From: Prevotella sp. AGR2160
GTDB lineage: Bacteria > Bacteroidota > Bacteroidia > Bacteroidales > Bacteroidaceae
Length of the DNA: 64,000 nucleotides
Assembly (NCBI RefSeq): GCF_000424185.1
Contig: NZ_AUJK01000001.1
Coordinates: forward strand, 186,001 to 250,000
Direction of reading: 5' to 3'
Positions 45,463 through 54,118 of this stretch are shown in pieces (positions within the stretch are counted from its first letter, which is position 1; each line of letters starts with the position of its first letter). The notes under the pieces are model-generated. The model had not been told where the DNA came from and made no database searches. It worked only from the letters and a program-made list of their open reading frames with translations. The position numbers and the translations under genes were made by a program.

Positions 45463-46644
45463 ATGTACGATTTTTCAACGGAAATAGAACGCCGCGGCAG
45501 TGGGGACCTCATGCATGAGGCCCTGCTGCCACGTTGGGGCCGTGACGACCTGCAACCGATGTGGGTCGCCGATATGGACTTTGCCGTCTGCCCCGATATC
45601 CTCAATGCCATACGCCGTCGCCTCGACCATCCCATCCTCGGCTATACCGTGGAGCCAGAAGACTTCTGGCCGTCAGTACAGTACTGGATCCTCTCCCATC
45701 ATGGCTGGCAGGTGGAACGGCCATGGCTGAAATTCATCCCCGGTATCGTCAAGGGTATCGGAATGGTCATCAACGTCTTCGTCAAGCCCGACGAGAAGGT
45801 CATCGTCATGCCGCCTGTCTACCATCCCTTCTTCCTCACGCCCCGGGGAAACCATCGGGAGGTTGTGTGGAATCCGCTGCGACGCCGTGATGGCGGCTAC
45901 TACGACATCGATTTCGACAACCTCGAGAAGGTCTGCGACAACAAATGCCGCCTTCTCATCCTCTGCACCCCCCATAATCCCGCGGGAATCTGTTGGGATA
46001 AGGAGACATTGCAGAACCTCGCTGCCTTCTGCTATGACCACCACCTCCTTGTCATCAGTGATGAGATCCACTGCGACCTGGCCCTCTTCGGTCACAAACA
46101 TATCCCCTTCGCCACCGTCAGCGATAAGGCCCGTGACATCAGCATCACGTTCCAGGCACCGACGAAGACCTTCAATATCGCCGGTGTCATCAGCTCCTAT
46201 GCCATCGTGCCGAACCCGGAGATCCGCCGGAAATTCTATGGCTGGATCACGGCCAACGAACTCGACGAGGCGAATCTCTTCGCACCCATCGCCACCATCG
46301 CCGCCTACCGCCATGGAGAGCCGTGGCGACGGGAACTTATCGCCTATCTCGAGGATAACGTCCGCTTCGTGGAGGACTACTGCCGTCAGTATATCCCCGG
46401 CATCCGTCCGCTGCGCCCACAGGCCAGCTTCCTCGTATGGCTCGACTGCCGGGATCTCCATCTCTCCCATGACGCCCTCCTGGACCTCTTCATCGACAAG
46501 GCCCATCTGGCCCTCAACGACGGTGAGATGTTCGGTCCCGGTGGTGAGGGTTTCATGCGTCTGAACATCGGATCGCCCCGCAGCTACATCGAGCGTGGTC
46601 TCCGCCACCTCGCCGACGCAGTGAACTCCACCGTAGGGACATGA
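45463..46644 (+). CDS. MalY/PatB-type PLP-dependent C-S lyase or aminotransferase
   Basis: A 393-residue fold-type I PLP enzyme. Diagnostic segments are MWVADMDFAVCPDILNAI, ILCTPHNPAGICWDKETL, VISDEIHCDLALFGHKHIPF and the PLP lysine in FQAPTKTFNIAGVISSY. MalY/PatB proteins cleave cystathionine (beta-lyase), which would complement the sulfur enzyme at 43110. The last three residues (VGT) and the TGA stop are supplied by a P3 palindrome at 46633-46660, so the original C-terminus was altered. Confidence 0.9.
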   Translation: MYDFSTEIERRGSGDLMHEALLPRWGRDDLQPMWVADMDFAVCPDILNAIRRRLDHPILGYTVEPEDFWPSVQYWILSHHGWQVERPWLKFIPGIVKGIGMVINVFVKPDEKVIVMPPVYHPFFLTPRGNHREVVWNPLRRRDGGYYDIDFDNLEKVCDNKCRLLILCTPHNPAGICWDKETLQNLAAFCYDHHLLVISDEIHCDLALFGHKHIPFATVSDKARDISITFQAPTKTFNIAGVISSYAIVPNPEIRRKFYGWITANELDEANLFAPIATIAAYRHGEPWRRELIAYLEDNVRFVEDYCRQYIPGIRPLRPQASFLVWLDCRDLHLSHDALLDLFIDKAHLALNDGEMFGPGGEGFMRLNIGSPRSYIERGLRHLADAVNSTVGT

Positions 46645-46714
46645 TTTATCATGCTCCGCCCCAACAAAAAAAGACAGAGTAACAGAAGAAACATATACTG
46701 CGCAGTGTATGTAA
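46633..46714. repeat. P3 palindrome followed by P6 repeat, left border of the toxin-antitoxin pair
   Basis: P3 at 46633-46660. P6 at 46666-46714 (GACAGAGTAACAG, then the imperfect palindrome ACATATACTGCGCAGTGTATGT, written ACATATACTGC/GCAGTGTATGT). The same P6 sequence occurs at 47404-47450, directly after the antitoxin. Confidence 0.85.
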
Positions 46715-46739
46715 GTTACACTAAAAATCGAGATAAAAG

Positions 46740-46769
46740 TTGTATGATATGGAAACTTTTTGTATCTTT
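46740..46769 (+). promoter_or_regulatory. Toxin-antitoxin promoter
   Basis: TTG 46740-46742, 19 bases, TATCTTTG 46762-46769, ending only five bases before the toxin ATG at 46775. The expected transcription start falls at or inside the ATG, which predicts a leaderless mRNA. Confidence 0.75.
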
Positions 46770-46774
46770 GCAAC

Positions 46775-47116
46775 ATGGAACGAAGGATCCTGACATATGG
46801 CGGTTATTTTGAAGCTTTCATGGAAACGCTTTCAGAAAAAGAGCAGACTAAGATACAGTATGGTCTTCTCCTCTTAAAAACGCAAGATAGGTTGCCAAAG
46901 AAGTTTGTCAAACTTATTCGTGATGGTATTTATGAATTAAGGACAGAATGGAGTGGCAATATTTATCGAGTATTCTTTATATTTGATGAAGGAAGAATAG
47001 TCGTTCTGTTTAACGGATTTCAGAAAAAGACTCAGAAGACACCACAGTCAGAAATAGAAAAAGCTATAAAGATAAAGGAGGCATATTATGCAGACAAACA
47101 ATCACAAGATCGTTGA
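46775..47116 (+). CDS. Type II toxin, HigB/Gp49-like (RelE superfamily)
   Basis: A 113-residue protein: MERRILTYGGYFEAFMETL, KFVKLIRDGIYELRTEW, NIYRVFFIFDEGRIVVLFNGFQKKTQKTP. The last stretch is typical of phage-derived Gp49/HigB toxins, which cut mRNA on ribosomes. It overlaps the antitoxin gene by 29 bases. Toxin first, antitoxin second is the HigBA order. DNA here is AT-rich relative to the flanks, consistent with transfer. Confidence 0.9.
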   Translation: MERRILTYGGYFEAFMETLSEKEQTKIQYGLLLLKTQDRLPKKFVKLIRDGIYELRTEWSGNIYRVFFIFDEGRIVVLFNGFQKKTQKTPQSEIEKAIKIKEAYYADKQSQDR

Positions 47117-47393
47117 TTACGACGCAATACTGGATCAGAAATTTGGCAAGCAGGGAACACCTCAGCGTGCAAAGGCTGAGGAAGATGCTTATGCTTTTTA
47201 CTCAGGACAAGTGATTCATGATGCCAGGAAGGAGGCTAATGTCACACAGGCGGAGTTAGCCAAGCGAACGAATATGACAAAGTCTTATATCTCGAAAATA
47301 GAGAATGGGGTGATAACTCCAAGTGTCGGTGTCTTTTACAGAATTATCGGTGCTCTTGGAATGAGAGTAGAAGTTGTTAAACCTGTGTATTAG
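47088..47393 (+). CDS. XRE-family antitoxin, HigA-like
   Basis: A 101-residue protein with an HTH domain in the C-terminal two-thirds (HDARKEANVTQAELAKRTNM, then TKSYISKIENGVITPSVGVFYRIIGALG). It should neutralise the upstream toxin and repress the shared promoter. There is no separate promoter; translation probably couples through the 29-base overlap. Confidence 0.9.
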   Translation: MQTNNHKIVDYDAILDQKFGKQGTPQRAKAEEDAYAFYSGQVIHDARKEANVTQAELAKRTNMTKSYISKIENGVITPSVGVFYRIIGALGMRVEVVKPVY

Positions 47394-47403
47394 TTATTAT
47401 TTG

Positions 47404-47472
47404 AAAAAGACAGAGTAACAGATGAAACATATACTGCGCAGTGTATGTAAACATCTGTTACTCTGTCTTTTT
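47404..47472. terminator. P6 repeat as a long perfect hairpin ending the toxin-antitoxin operon
   Basis: Arms of 21 bp, AAAAAGACAGAGTAACAGAT(G) at 47404-47424 and its exact complement at 47452-47472, enclose the palindrome around TGCGCA. The T-run at the end makes it a strong terminator. The same left half stands before the operon at 46666-46714. Confidence 0.85.
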
Positions 47473-47482
47473 CGTTTCCCTT

Positions 47483-47590
47483 TGCAGGGGCCGTCCCTTG
47501 TGGCGGCCCGTCGGCGGAACGCCGAATCCCAATACCGCCAAAAAAGAATGCCGTACCGGCATCGGGCCGCCACAAGGGACGGCCCCTGCA
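47483..47590. repeat. P1 cloverleaf palindrome, copy C
   Basis: 108 bp; arms 47483-47510 and 47563-47590 identical to the other copies. It abuts the P6 hairpin on one side and the stop of the outer-membrane protein gene (47597) on the other. Confidence 0.9.
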
Positions 47591-47596
47591 GGGCGA

Positions 47597-50500
47597 TCAG
47601 AACATCGGACGACCACCGGGACCGCCGCCGGGACCGCCCATGCCGCCACGACGGAACTCCGGACGGCTGAAATCGGGACGGGGACCATCACCGGGACCTT
47701 GTCGGCGGGCCTGCTTGCCACCGAAGAGGTTGAAGCGGTAGATGGCATGGAGCATGATGTAACTGTTGATACTGTTATACTCCACATCACTGCGCTGCAG
47801 GGCAGAGATCGTACGGGAGATATTGCTCTGGTTATGGAGGATATCGTAGAACTGCAGGGAGAAGGTCAGCGCCTTGCCCTTGAGCATGCTCTGAGCTATC
47901 TGTGCGTTCCAGACGAGCTCATTCGTATTCATCGAGGCATCACTGTATCCGCGGCGGCTGTTCTCCGAGAGATCGGTGGAGATGCTCATGCCCCAGGGTA
48001 GCGTCACCGTCGCCGTAGGACCATAGGAGAACTGCCAGGTGCTCAAGTTGCTGGCCTGCTGCAGTTTATTGTCGGCATGGGTATAGTCGAAGGATCCGTT
48101 GACACCAATCTCCAGCCAGTCATTACGATAGGAGAAATCGAGTTTCTCACCAATTGTTGTCGTCTTCGTCGTATTCTTCTGAGAACTGCTCTTGGAGTTG
48201 AGAGCGAGATAGGACACATAATGGTTATAGTTCACATTCGTGAAGGAGTTGATGTTCCATACCCCGGCAGTATCGATAGCGGTATTGAACATGAACGCGC
48301 CATTCACGTTCCAGTTGCCATTGATATTCTCGGGCATCGTCGTCCGTCCGCCCGTCGTCTCGTCGTAACTCACCCTATTAGATATGGCATTACTCGTCGT
48401 GGAGAAATTCAGGAAGGTCATCACGGCACGCTGGTGACGCTGCACATAGGTGTTATAGAAGAGTCGGAGGTTCTGCGTATACGACGGCTTCAATCCCGGG
48501 TTACCCTTCGTGATATTCAGCGGGTCACTGTCATCGGTGATATCGAGCAACTGAGAGATCGACGGCTGGTCCGTAGAGCCCTTGTAGTTGATGCGCAGGT
48601 TACTGACCTTGGAGAAACGGTAACGGAAGTCGAACATCGGCGACCAGTTGGTCACGGTCCTCACGGTATCAACATGGATGCCCTGATAGTCCTGCATGTA
48701 TTTCGAGCGCTGCGGCGTCATCTCCACACCGACATTCAGGTTCCATTTCGAGCGTACGAAACGGAGCACGAGACGGATATTGTGAATATAGTTGCGGTAC
48801 TCGGAATAACGACTGAGATCATTGTCGAGATAATCGGACAACGGGCTCGTCAGTCGATTGATATAACTATCCCAGGAACGGTAGGCAGTGTTCAGACCGT
48901 CGAAGGTTCCGGCAGCAATATCACTGAAGTCATACGTCGCCCGGTCACTCTTACTGTACTTATAGTTGAAACGGTAACTGAGCTGCAGGAAAGTTGCCTT
49001 CCACAAAGGCTCACTGTACATCACGCGGAAGCCATAGCCGTAGTTTGTCGTCGGCGTATAGTTGTACCGGTTCGTCATATAAGTGGAGTCCTCACCGAGG
49101 GCTGTCTTCACGAGATAGAGGTAGGTATTGTTGAGCTGGAGGTCACGGGCTGTCGTCTTGCCATAGTTACCGTTGACACGCACGGTGAGGTTACGGCCCT
49201 TACGACTCAGCCGGCGGCTAAGCTGTACCATAGCCTCGGCACTGTTACTCTTACTGTAACTTATATCATCATTCTCCTGCTCATTGACGGCAACGGCTTT
49301 CTCAGCCAGTTCCTGAATACTGTTCTTGTCAAGGGCATCCTTCACGTATTTGTAGGGATCCTCATTGAAAGAGGCACTATGACTGTCCGTGAGGCCATCG
49401 GTCGTACCCCAGGAGACGCTGCCTCGCGTCATCACATCAGTCAGCGAGTCAGCTTTCCACTCGCCCCAGAAACGGCCATCCCAGGAGTCACTGCGTGAGA
49501 AGTTCTGCCGGCGACTGTTGGAGAACGATCCCGTCGTACTGACGAAATTCTCCGCTGCCGTCGTCGTCAACAGATCGCCGTCACTATGATTCCAACGGAG
49601 ACTGAGGTTGAGGTTGAGCTTCTTGCCATTGGTGAAGTTATAGTTGCCACCAATCATCTTCGTTGCCTGGAGCCCCTGACGGCCGGCACCGAAGAAGCCA
49701 CGGCCGCCACCACCGGGGAACCCTTTGTCGTTGACATTATTGGCATTGGTGAAGATCATGAACCGGTTCTTGTCGTTGAAATAGGCACCCATGCCACGCC
49801 AGGAATAGCGGTTCTGAGTGCCGATGCCGAGGTCGAGGTTGGAGAACATACCTTTGTTCATGCCTTTCTTCACGCCGAAGTCGAGGACCGTCTGTTCCTC
49901 GCCATCATCGATACCCGTCACCTTCGCCTCGTCACTCTTCTCATCGTAAGCCTTGATCTTGTCGATGATAGAGGTCGGCAGATTCTTCAGCGCCGTCTTC
50001 GTATCACCGGTCATAAACTCCTTACCGTCTACGAGGATCTTCTTCACGGTCTTGCCATTGATAGTGATCGTACCATCATCGGAGACCGTGGCACCGGGGA
50101 GACGCTTCACGAGTTCCTCAATGGTAGAACCTTCGGGGGTACGGAAGGCGGAGGAGTTATAGACAAACGTATCCTCTTTCAGCACCACTTTCTGGGCCTG
50201 TGCCGTGACGACGGCGCCCTTGAGCATGATAGCATCGGCATGGAGGGCGATATTCCCCATGGCGAGGTCATGGCCCTCCGCCATATGGATATGACGGAAC
50301 ACCGGTTTATAACCGACACTCGTAATCTTCAAGAGATAATCACCAGGCTTGACGATGTTGATACCAAAGAGGCCCTTCTCATTCGTCAGAGCTCCATCCA
50401 CATAACTGCTGTCCTTGGCCAGGAGGAGCTGGACAGTAGCCTGTTCAATAGGTTCCTTGTTGTCCTTGTCCGTGATCTCTCCCGAGAGGAGGAGGGTCTT

Positions 50501-50611
50501 CGGCTGAGAGGCAGTAGCGGCAGGGGCCACAGGGGTTGTTATAACGGGATTCTGTGCCGACACTATAACGGTTGACAAGGTCAACAGGAACATCCAAAAA
50601 AGTCGCTTCAT
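47597..50611 (-). CDS. TonB-type outer-membrane beta-barrel protein with carboxypeptidase-regulatory-like domain
   Basis: A 1004-residue outer-membrane protein. Signal peptide 1-19 (MKRLFWMFLLTLSTVIVSA); a CarboxypepD_reg-like domain at about 40-125 (LSGEITDKDNKEPIEQATVQLL); a plug-like domain at about 130-230 (STIEELVKRLPGATVSDDGTI; ILVDGKEFMTGD); and an OMP_b-brl_3 barrel to the end. The barrel ends in a Gly/Pro/Arg-rich tail (GGMGGPGGGPGGRPMF), not the usual terminal aromatic strand. No SusD gene is nearby, so the cargo is unknown. Promoter box TACCTTTG at 50659-50666. Confidence 0.88.
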   Translation of the reverse strand: MKRLFWMFLLTLSTVIVSAQNPVITTPVAPAATASQPKTLLLSGEITDKDNKEPIEQATVQLLLAKDSSYVDGALTNEKGLFGINIVKPGDYLLKITSVGYKPVFRHIHMAEGHDLAMGNIALHADAIMLKGAVVTAQAQKVVLKEDTFVYNSSAFRTPEGSTIEELVKRLPGATVSDDGTITINGKTVKKILVDGKEFMTGDTKTALKNLPTSIIDKIKAYDEKSDEAKVTGIDDGEEQTVLDFGVKKGMNKGMFSNLDLGIGTQNRYSWRGMGAYFNDKNRFMIFTNANNVNDKGFPGGGGRGFFGAGRQGLQATKMIGGNYNFTNGKKLNLNLSLRWNHSDGDLLTTTAAENFVSTTGSFSNSRRQNFSRSDSWDGRFWGEWKADSLTDVMTRGSVSWGTTDGLTDSHSASFNEDPYKYVKDALDKNSIQELAEKAVAVNEQENDDISYSKSNSAEAMVQLSRRLSRKGRNLTVRVNGNYGKTTARDLQLNNTYLYLVKTALGEDSTYMTNRYNYTPTTNYGYGFRVMYSEPLWKATFLQLSYRFNYKYSKSDRATYDFSDIAAGTFDGLNTAYRSWDSYINRLTSPLSDYLDNDLSRYSEYRNYIHNIRLVLRFVRSKWNLNVGVEMTPQRSKYMQDYQGIHVDTVRTVTNWSPMFDFRYRFSKVSNLRINYKGSTDQPSISQLLDITDDSDPLNITKGNPGLKPSYTQNLRLFYNTYVQRHQRAVMTFLNFSTTSNAISNRVSYDETTGGRTTMPENINGNWNVNGAFMFNTAIDTAGVWNINSFTNVNYNHYVSYLALNSKSSSQKNTTKTTTIGEKLDFSYRNDWLEIGVNGSFDYTHADNKLQQASNLSTWQFSYGPTATVTLPWGMSISTDLSENSRRGYSDASMNTNELVWNAQIAQSMLKGKALTFSLQFYDILHNQSNISRTISALQRSDVEYNSINSYIMLHAIYRFNLFGGKQARRQGPGDGPRPDFSRPEFRRGGMGGPGGGPGGRPMF

Positions 50612-50658
50612 CTTGCTATTCTTTACAATCCTTTATTATATATATCGTTTTGACGGCC

Positions 50659-50738
50659 TGCAAAGGTAAACGTTTAATTTTAAAAATCAAAAAAAATCTT
50701 ACACTTTTCACCTTTCTGAAATAAAATCCGTATCTTTG
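50659..50738. promoter_or_regulatory. Divergent promoters for the outer-membrane protein and aroB
   Basis: Minus TACCTTTG at 50659-50666; plus TATCTTTG at 50731-50738, 21 bases before the aroB ATG. Confidence 0.65.
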
Positions 50739-50759
50739 CGAAAACAAAACGAGTATGTT

Positions 50760-51836
50760 ATGGCACAGAGAATCATTATTTCCAAACAACTGGAGGAAGA
50801 GCTGGTGACAGCTATCTCCGAATGCGAGCACGACAAGATCTTCGTACTTACCGATGAGACCACACGCGAGAAATGCTGGCCACGCCTGCAGACCTTCTAC
50901 CGCCTGCGTGACGCCCACCTCATCACTATTGGCGCCACCGACAGCAACAAGAGCCTGGAGAGTCTCTCCCACGTGTGGAAGGCCCTGAGCGACGGTGGTG
51001 CCACGCGTCACTCCCTGCTCATCAATCTCGGCGGTGGTATGGTCACCGACCTCGGCGGCTTCGCGGCCTCTACCTTTAAGCGCGGTATCAACTTCATCAA
51101 TATCCCCACGACACTCCTGGCCATGGTCGATGCCAGTGTCGGTGGAAAGACGGGCATCAACTTCAATGGGTTGAAGAATGAGATCGGCGTCTTCAACGAC
51201 TCCCGTTTCGTCATCCTCGACACCGAATTCCTGCGTACCCTCGACGAGGAGAATATCCTCAGTGGCTATGCCGAGATGCTCAAGCACGGCCTCATCGCCA
51301 ATGAAAAGATGTGGAGTGAGCTCGTGACCTTCGACATCGAGCATCCCGATCTGAAAAAGCTCTCCCGCATGCTCGCCGACAGCGTGAAGGTGAAGGAACG
51401 TATCGTCAAGAAAGATCCTCATGAACTCAATATCCGTAAGGCCCTGAACTTCGGACATACCTTCGGACATGCCTTCGAGAGCTTCTCCCTGCGCACGACA
51501 AAGGCCGACGGCAGCGCCACAGGCCGCCAGGCGATCCTCCACGGTTATGCCGTCGCCTTCGGCATCATCCCCGAGCTCTACCTCAGTGCCACACGTCTCC
51601 ATTTCCCCCAGGATCAGTTGCGGCAGACCGTCGACTTCATCCGCCAGCACTATGGCACACTGCCCATTACCTGTGATGACTACGACGAGCTCATCGAACT
51701 CATGCACCACGACAAGAAGAATACAGCCGGACAGATCAATGTCACCCTCCTCGCCGCCGTCGGTGATATTCATATCAACCAGATCATCAGTGAGGAAGAG
51801 GTCAAGGAGGCCCTCGATTTCTTCCGGGAAGGATAA
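50760..51836 (+). CDS. aroB: 3-dehydroquinate synthase
   Basis: Second step of the shikimate pathway; NAD+ and zinc dependent. The 358-residue product has SLLINLGGGMVTDLGGFAAST for NAD+, NIPTTLLAMVDASVGGKTGIN, metal ligands in SGYAEMLKHGLI (E) and RKALNFGHTFGHAFES (H). The ATG at 50760 gives the expected start; an upstream in-frame start would overlap the -7 box. It heads a transcript with menC and probably menE. Confidence 0.95.
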   Translation: MAQRIIISKQLEEELVTAISECEHDKIFVLTDETTREKCWPRLQTFYRLRDAHLITIGATDSNKSLESLSHVWKALSDGGATRHSLLINLGGGMVTDLGGFAASTFKRGINFINIPTTLLAMVDASVGGKTGINFNGLKNEIGVFNDSRFVILDTEFLRTLDEENILSGYAEMLKHGLIANEKMWSELVTFDIEHPDLKKLSRMLADSVKVKERIVKKDPHELNIRKALNFGHTFGHAFESFSLRTTKADGSATGRQAILHGYAVAFGIIPELYLSATRLHFPQDQLRQTVDFIRQHYGTLPITCDDYDELIELMHHDKKNTAGQINVTLLAAVGDIHINQIISEEEVKEALDFFREG

Positions 51837-51844
51837 TACCAATT

Positions 51845-52879
51845 ATGCAAATAACTATCTCTGATAAAATACTCCACTTCAAACAACCCGCGGGAACATC
51901 CCGCGGCGTCTATACCACCCGTCACTCCTATTACGTCACCATTGAGAAAGACGGCGTACGGGGCATCGGCGAATGTGCCACCCTCCCCGACCTCAGCTGT
52001 GACACCCTCGGATCCGATGATGCCTACCGGCAGACCCTCTCACAGCTCTGCCAGTTGACAGCCTCTATGGGCTCCATCCCCTTCGACCTGCTGCGTCCCT
52101 ACCCCTCCATGCTCTTCGGCTTGGAGACGGCGATGGCCCAGGTGAATGCCGGAGGAAGCCTCGACTTCTTCCACACGCCCTTCGGACGTGGCGAGGAGGG
52201 AATACCGATGAACGGTCTCGTATGGATGGGAACCTTTGAAGAGATGTACGCGCGCATGAAGGCAAAACTCGACGCGGGCTTCCACTGCATCAAACTGAAG
52301 ATCGGGGCCATCGACTGGGACCGTGAGCTCTCCCTCGTACAGTTCATCCGCCAGCATTTCTCCAAGGAGGATATCGAACTGCGTGTCGATGCCAATGGCG
52401 GATTCACACCCGAGAATGCCATGAGCCGTCTGGAGCAACTGGCCAAATATGATGTCCACTCTATTGAACAGCCTATCCGTCAGCATCAGTGGAAAGAGAT
52501 GGCGGCACTGTGCCGCAACACGCCACTTCCCATCGCCCTCGACGAGGAACTCATCGGCGTGAACCTGAAGATGATGAAAGAGGATCTCCTCGACACCATC
52601 CGCCCCCAGTATATCATTCTCAAACCCAGCCTCCATGGTGGCATGCGGGGCACGGAGGAATGGATTGCCCTGGCCCGTAGCCGTGGCATCGGCTCATGGA
52701 TCACAAGTGCCCTGGAGAGTAACATCGGCCTCAACGCCATCGCCCAACTGGCCGCAAAGATCTACGGCCCCCATATCTCCATGCCCCAGGGCCTCGGCAC
52801 CGGTCAGCTCTTCACCGATAACATTCCCTTGGACCATGCCGTGCTGCAGCTCCGCGGCGACAAGCTGTGGCTGAAATGA
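51845..52879 (+). CDS. menC: o-Succinylbenzoate synthase
   Basis: Enolase-superfamily enzyme that dehydrates SHCHC to o-succinylbenzoate in menaquinone synthesis. The 344-residue protein has the K-x-K catalytic pair in FHCIKLKIGAIDW, metal ligands in LRVDANGGFTPENA, IEQPI and ALDEELIG, and the second lysine in YIILKPSLHGG. It is eight bases after aroB and lies before menE. Confidence 0.94.
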   Translation: MQITISDKILHFKQPAGTSRGVYTTRHSYYVTIEKDGVRGIGECATLPDLSCDTLGSDDAYRQTLSQLCQLTASMGSIPFDLLRPYPSMLFGLETAMAQVNAGGSLDFFHTPFGRGEEGIPMNGLVWMGTFEEMYARMKAKLDAGFHCIKLKIGAIDWDRELSLVQFIRQHFSKEDIELRVDANGGFTPENAMSRLEQLAKYDVHSIEQPIRQHQWKEMAALCRNTPLPIALDEELIGVNLKMMKEDLLDTIRPQYIILKPSLHGGMRGTEEWIALARSRGIGSWITSALESNIGLNAIAQLAAKIYGPHISMPQGLGTGQLFTDNIPLDHAVLQLRGDKLWLK

Positions 52880-52885
52880 TCCCAC

Positions 52886-53000
52886 TGCAGGGGCCGTCCC
52901 TTGTGGCGGCCCGTCGGCGGAACGCCGAAACGAACTGGGAATAAACCCTTGTTTGGAATGCCGTTCCGGCATCGGGCCGCCACAAGGGACGGCCCCTGCA
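52886..53000. repeat. P1 cloverleaf palindrome, copy D
   Basis: 115 bp; arms 52886-52913 and 52973-53000. It fills almost the whole menC-menE gap (6 bases after menC stop, 13 before menE ATG), where a strong RNA structure could reduce menE expression or process the message. Confidence 0.9.
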
Positions 53001-53013
53001 AATCCCCAAAATA

Positions 53014-54042
53014 ATGACTTTAGAAGAATTTCTTGCGGAGTGGTGCAGTCCCTCCCCCACCGTATTGGTCCACACTAGTGGCTCCACGGGGACTCCCAAA
53101 CCGATGTACGTAGAAAAGCAACGGATGCTCAACAGTGCCCGTATCACCTGTGACTTCCTCGGCTTGAAGCCCGGCGATACGGCCCTCCTCTGTATGCCCT
53201 TGGATTTCATCGCCGGTAAGATGGTCGTCGTCCGTGCCATCGAGCGCCACCTCAAACTCCTCTACACACATCCCACTGGCCATCCCTTCAGCGACAATAC
53301 CACATATACTCTCTACGATTTCAGTAAAGAGGAACCACATGTAGTCGCTATTTCCCCAAAGGAGGCTTCTTCCTTTGCTGCTCTTGTCCCCCTTCAAGTC
53401 TACAACTCCCTCTCCATCCCCACGGAGCGGACCCGATTGGAACATATCGACCAGCTCATTATCGGCGGCGGTGCCATCGATGGCGACCTGCAACGACAGC
53501 TTCGTGACTTTCCCCATAGTGTCTGGTCCACCTATGGCATGACAGAGACGCTCTCCCATATCGCTCTGCGGCGCCTCAACGGTCCCACGGCGAGTGAATA
53601 TTATCAGCCCTTCGACTCCGTAAAGGTTAGCCTCAACGACGACGGCTGCCTCGTCATCGACGCCCCTCTCGTCCACGATGGTCCCCTCGTCACCAACGAC
53701 CGGGCAGAGATCATCCCCGGTCGTGGCTTCCGCATCCTCGGTCGTAAGGATAATGTCATCGACAGCGGGGGTATCAAGATACAGATTGAGGAGGTGGAGA
53801 AGGTACTGCGCCCCCTTCTCTCCGCCCCCTATGCCATCACGAAAGCTCCCGACAAAAAGTTCGGCGAACAGGTCGTCCTCCTCTCTGAGGATCCCGACAC
53901 GGCCGCCCTCGCCGCCATCTGTCGTGCCCATCTCCCAAAATACTGGCAACCCAAGCGTATCGTCCATGTCGAACAGATTCCGATGACAAAAACAGGAAAG
54001 ATTGCCCGCGCCGATTGTGAGTCGTTGGTTAAACAATCCTAA
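53014..54042 (+). CDS. menE: o-Succinylbenzoate--CoA ligase
   Basis: Adenylate-forming enzyme of menaquinone synthesis. The 342-residue protein is compact for the family (usually 350-490). It has the nucleotide loop HTSGSTGTPKP at about residues 20-30, STYGMTETLSHIA, and the hinge and C-terminal lysine region ILGRKDNVIDSGGIKIQ and PMTKTGKIAR. The amino-terminal subdomain normally before the nucleotide loop is short, as is usual in Bacteroidota. Confidence 0.92.
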   Translation: MTLEEFLAEWCSPSPTVLVHTSGSTGTPKPMYVEKQRMLNSARITCDFLGLKPGDTALLCMPLDFIAGKMVVVRAIERHLKLLYTHPTGHPFSDNTTYTLYDFSKEEPHVVAISPKEASSFAALVPLQVYNSLSIPTERTRLEHIDQLIIGGGAIDGDLQRQLRDFPHSVWSTYGMTETLSHIALRRLNGPTASEYYQPFDSVKVSLNDDGCLVIDAPLVHDGPLVTNDRAEIIPGRGFRILGRKDNVIDSGGIKIQIEEVEKVLRPLLSAPYAITKAPDKKFGEQVVLLSEDPDTAALAAICRAHLPKYWQPKRIVHVEQIPMTKTGKIARADCESLVKQS

Positions 54043-54092
54043 AAAACACAGATATCAAACATTTGTGACCAACGGGATCTCGTCTTCCACCG

Positions 54093-54100
54093 TATCTTTG
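54093..54100 (+). promoter_or_regulatory. Promoter -7 box of the DUF1858/DUF438 gene
   Basis: TATCTTTG, 18 bases before the ATG at 54119. Confidence 0.6.
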
Positions 54101-54118
54101 CCGAAAAAACAGAAAGAT

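Noticed and set aside
46760..46774. Upstream start for the toxin gene
   Set aside because: It lies within the promoter -7 box; the conserved start MERR begins at 46775.
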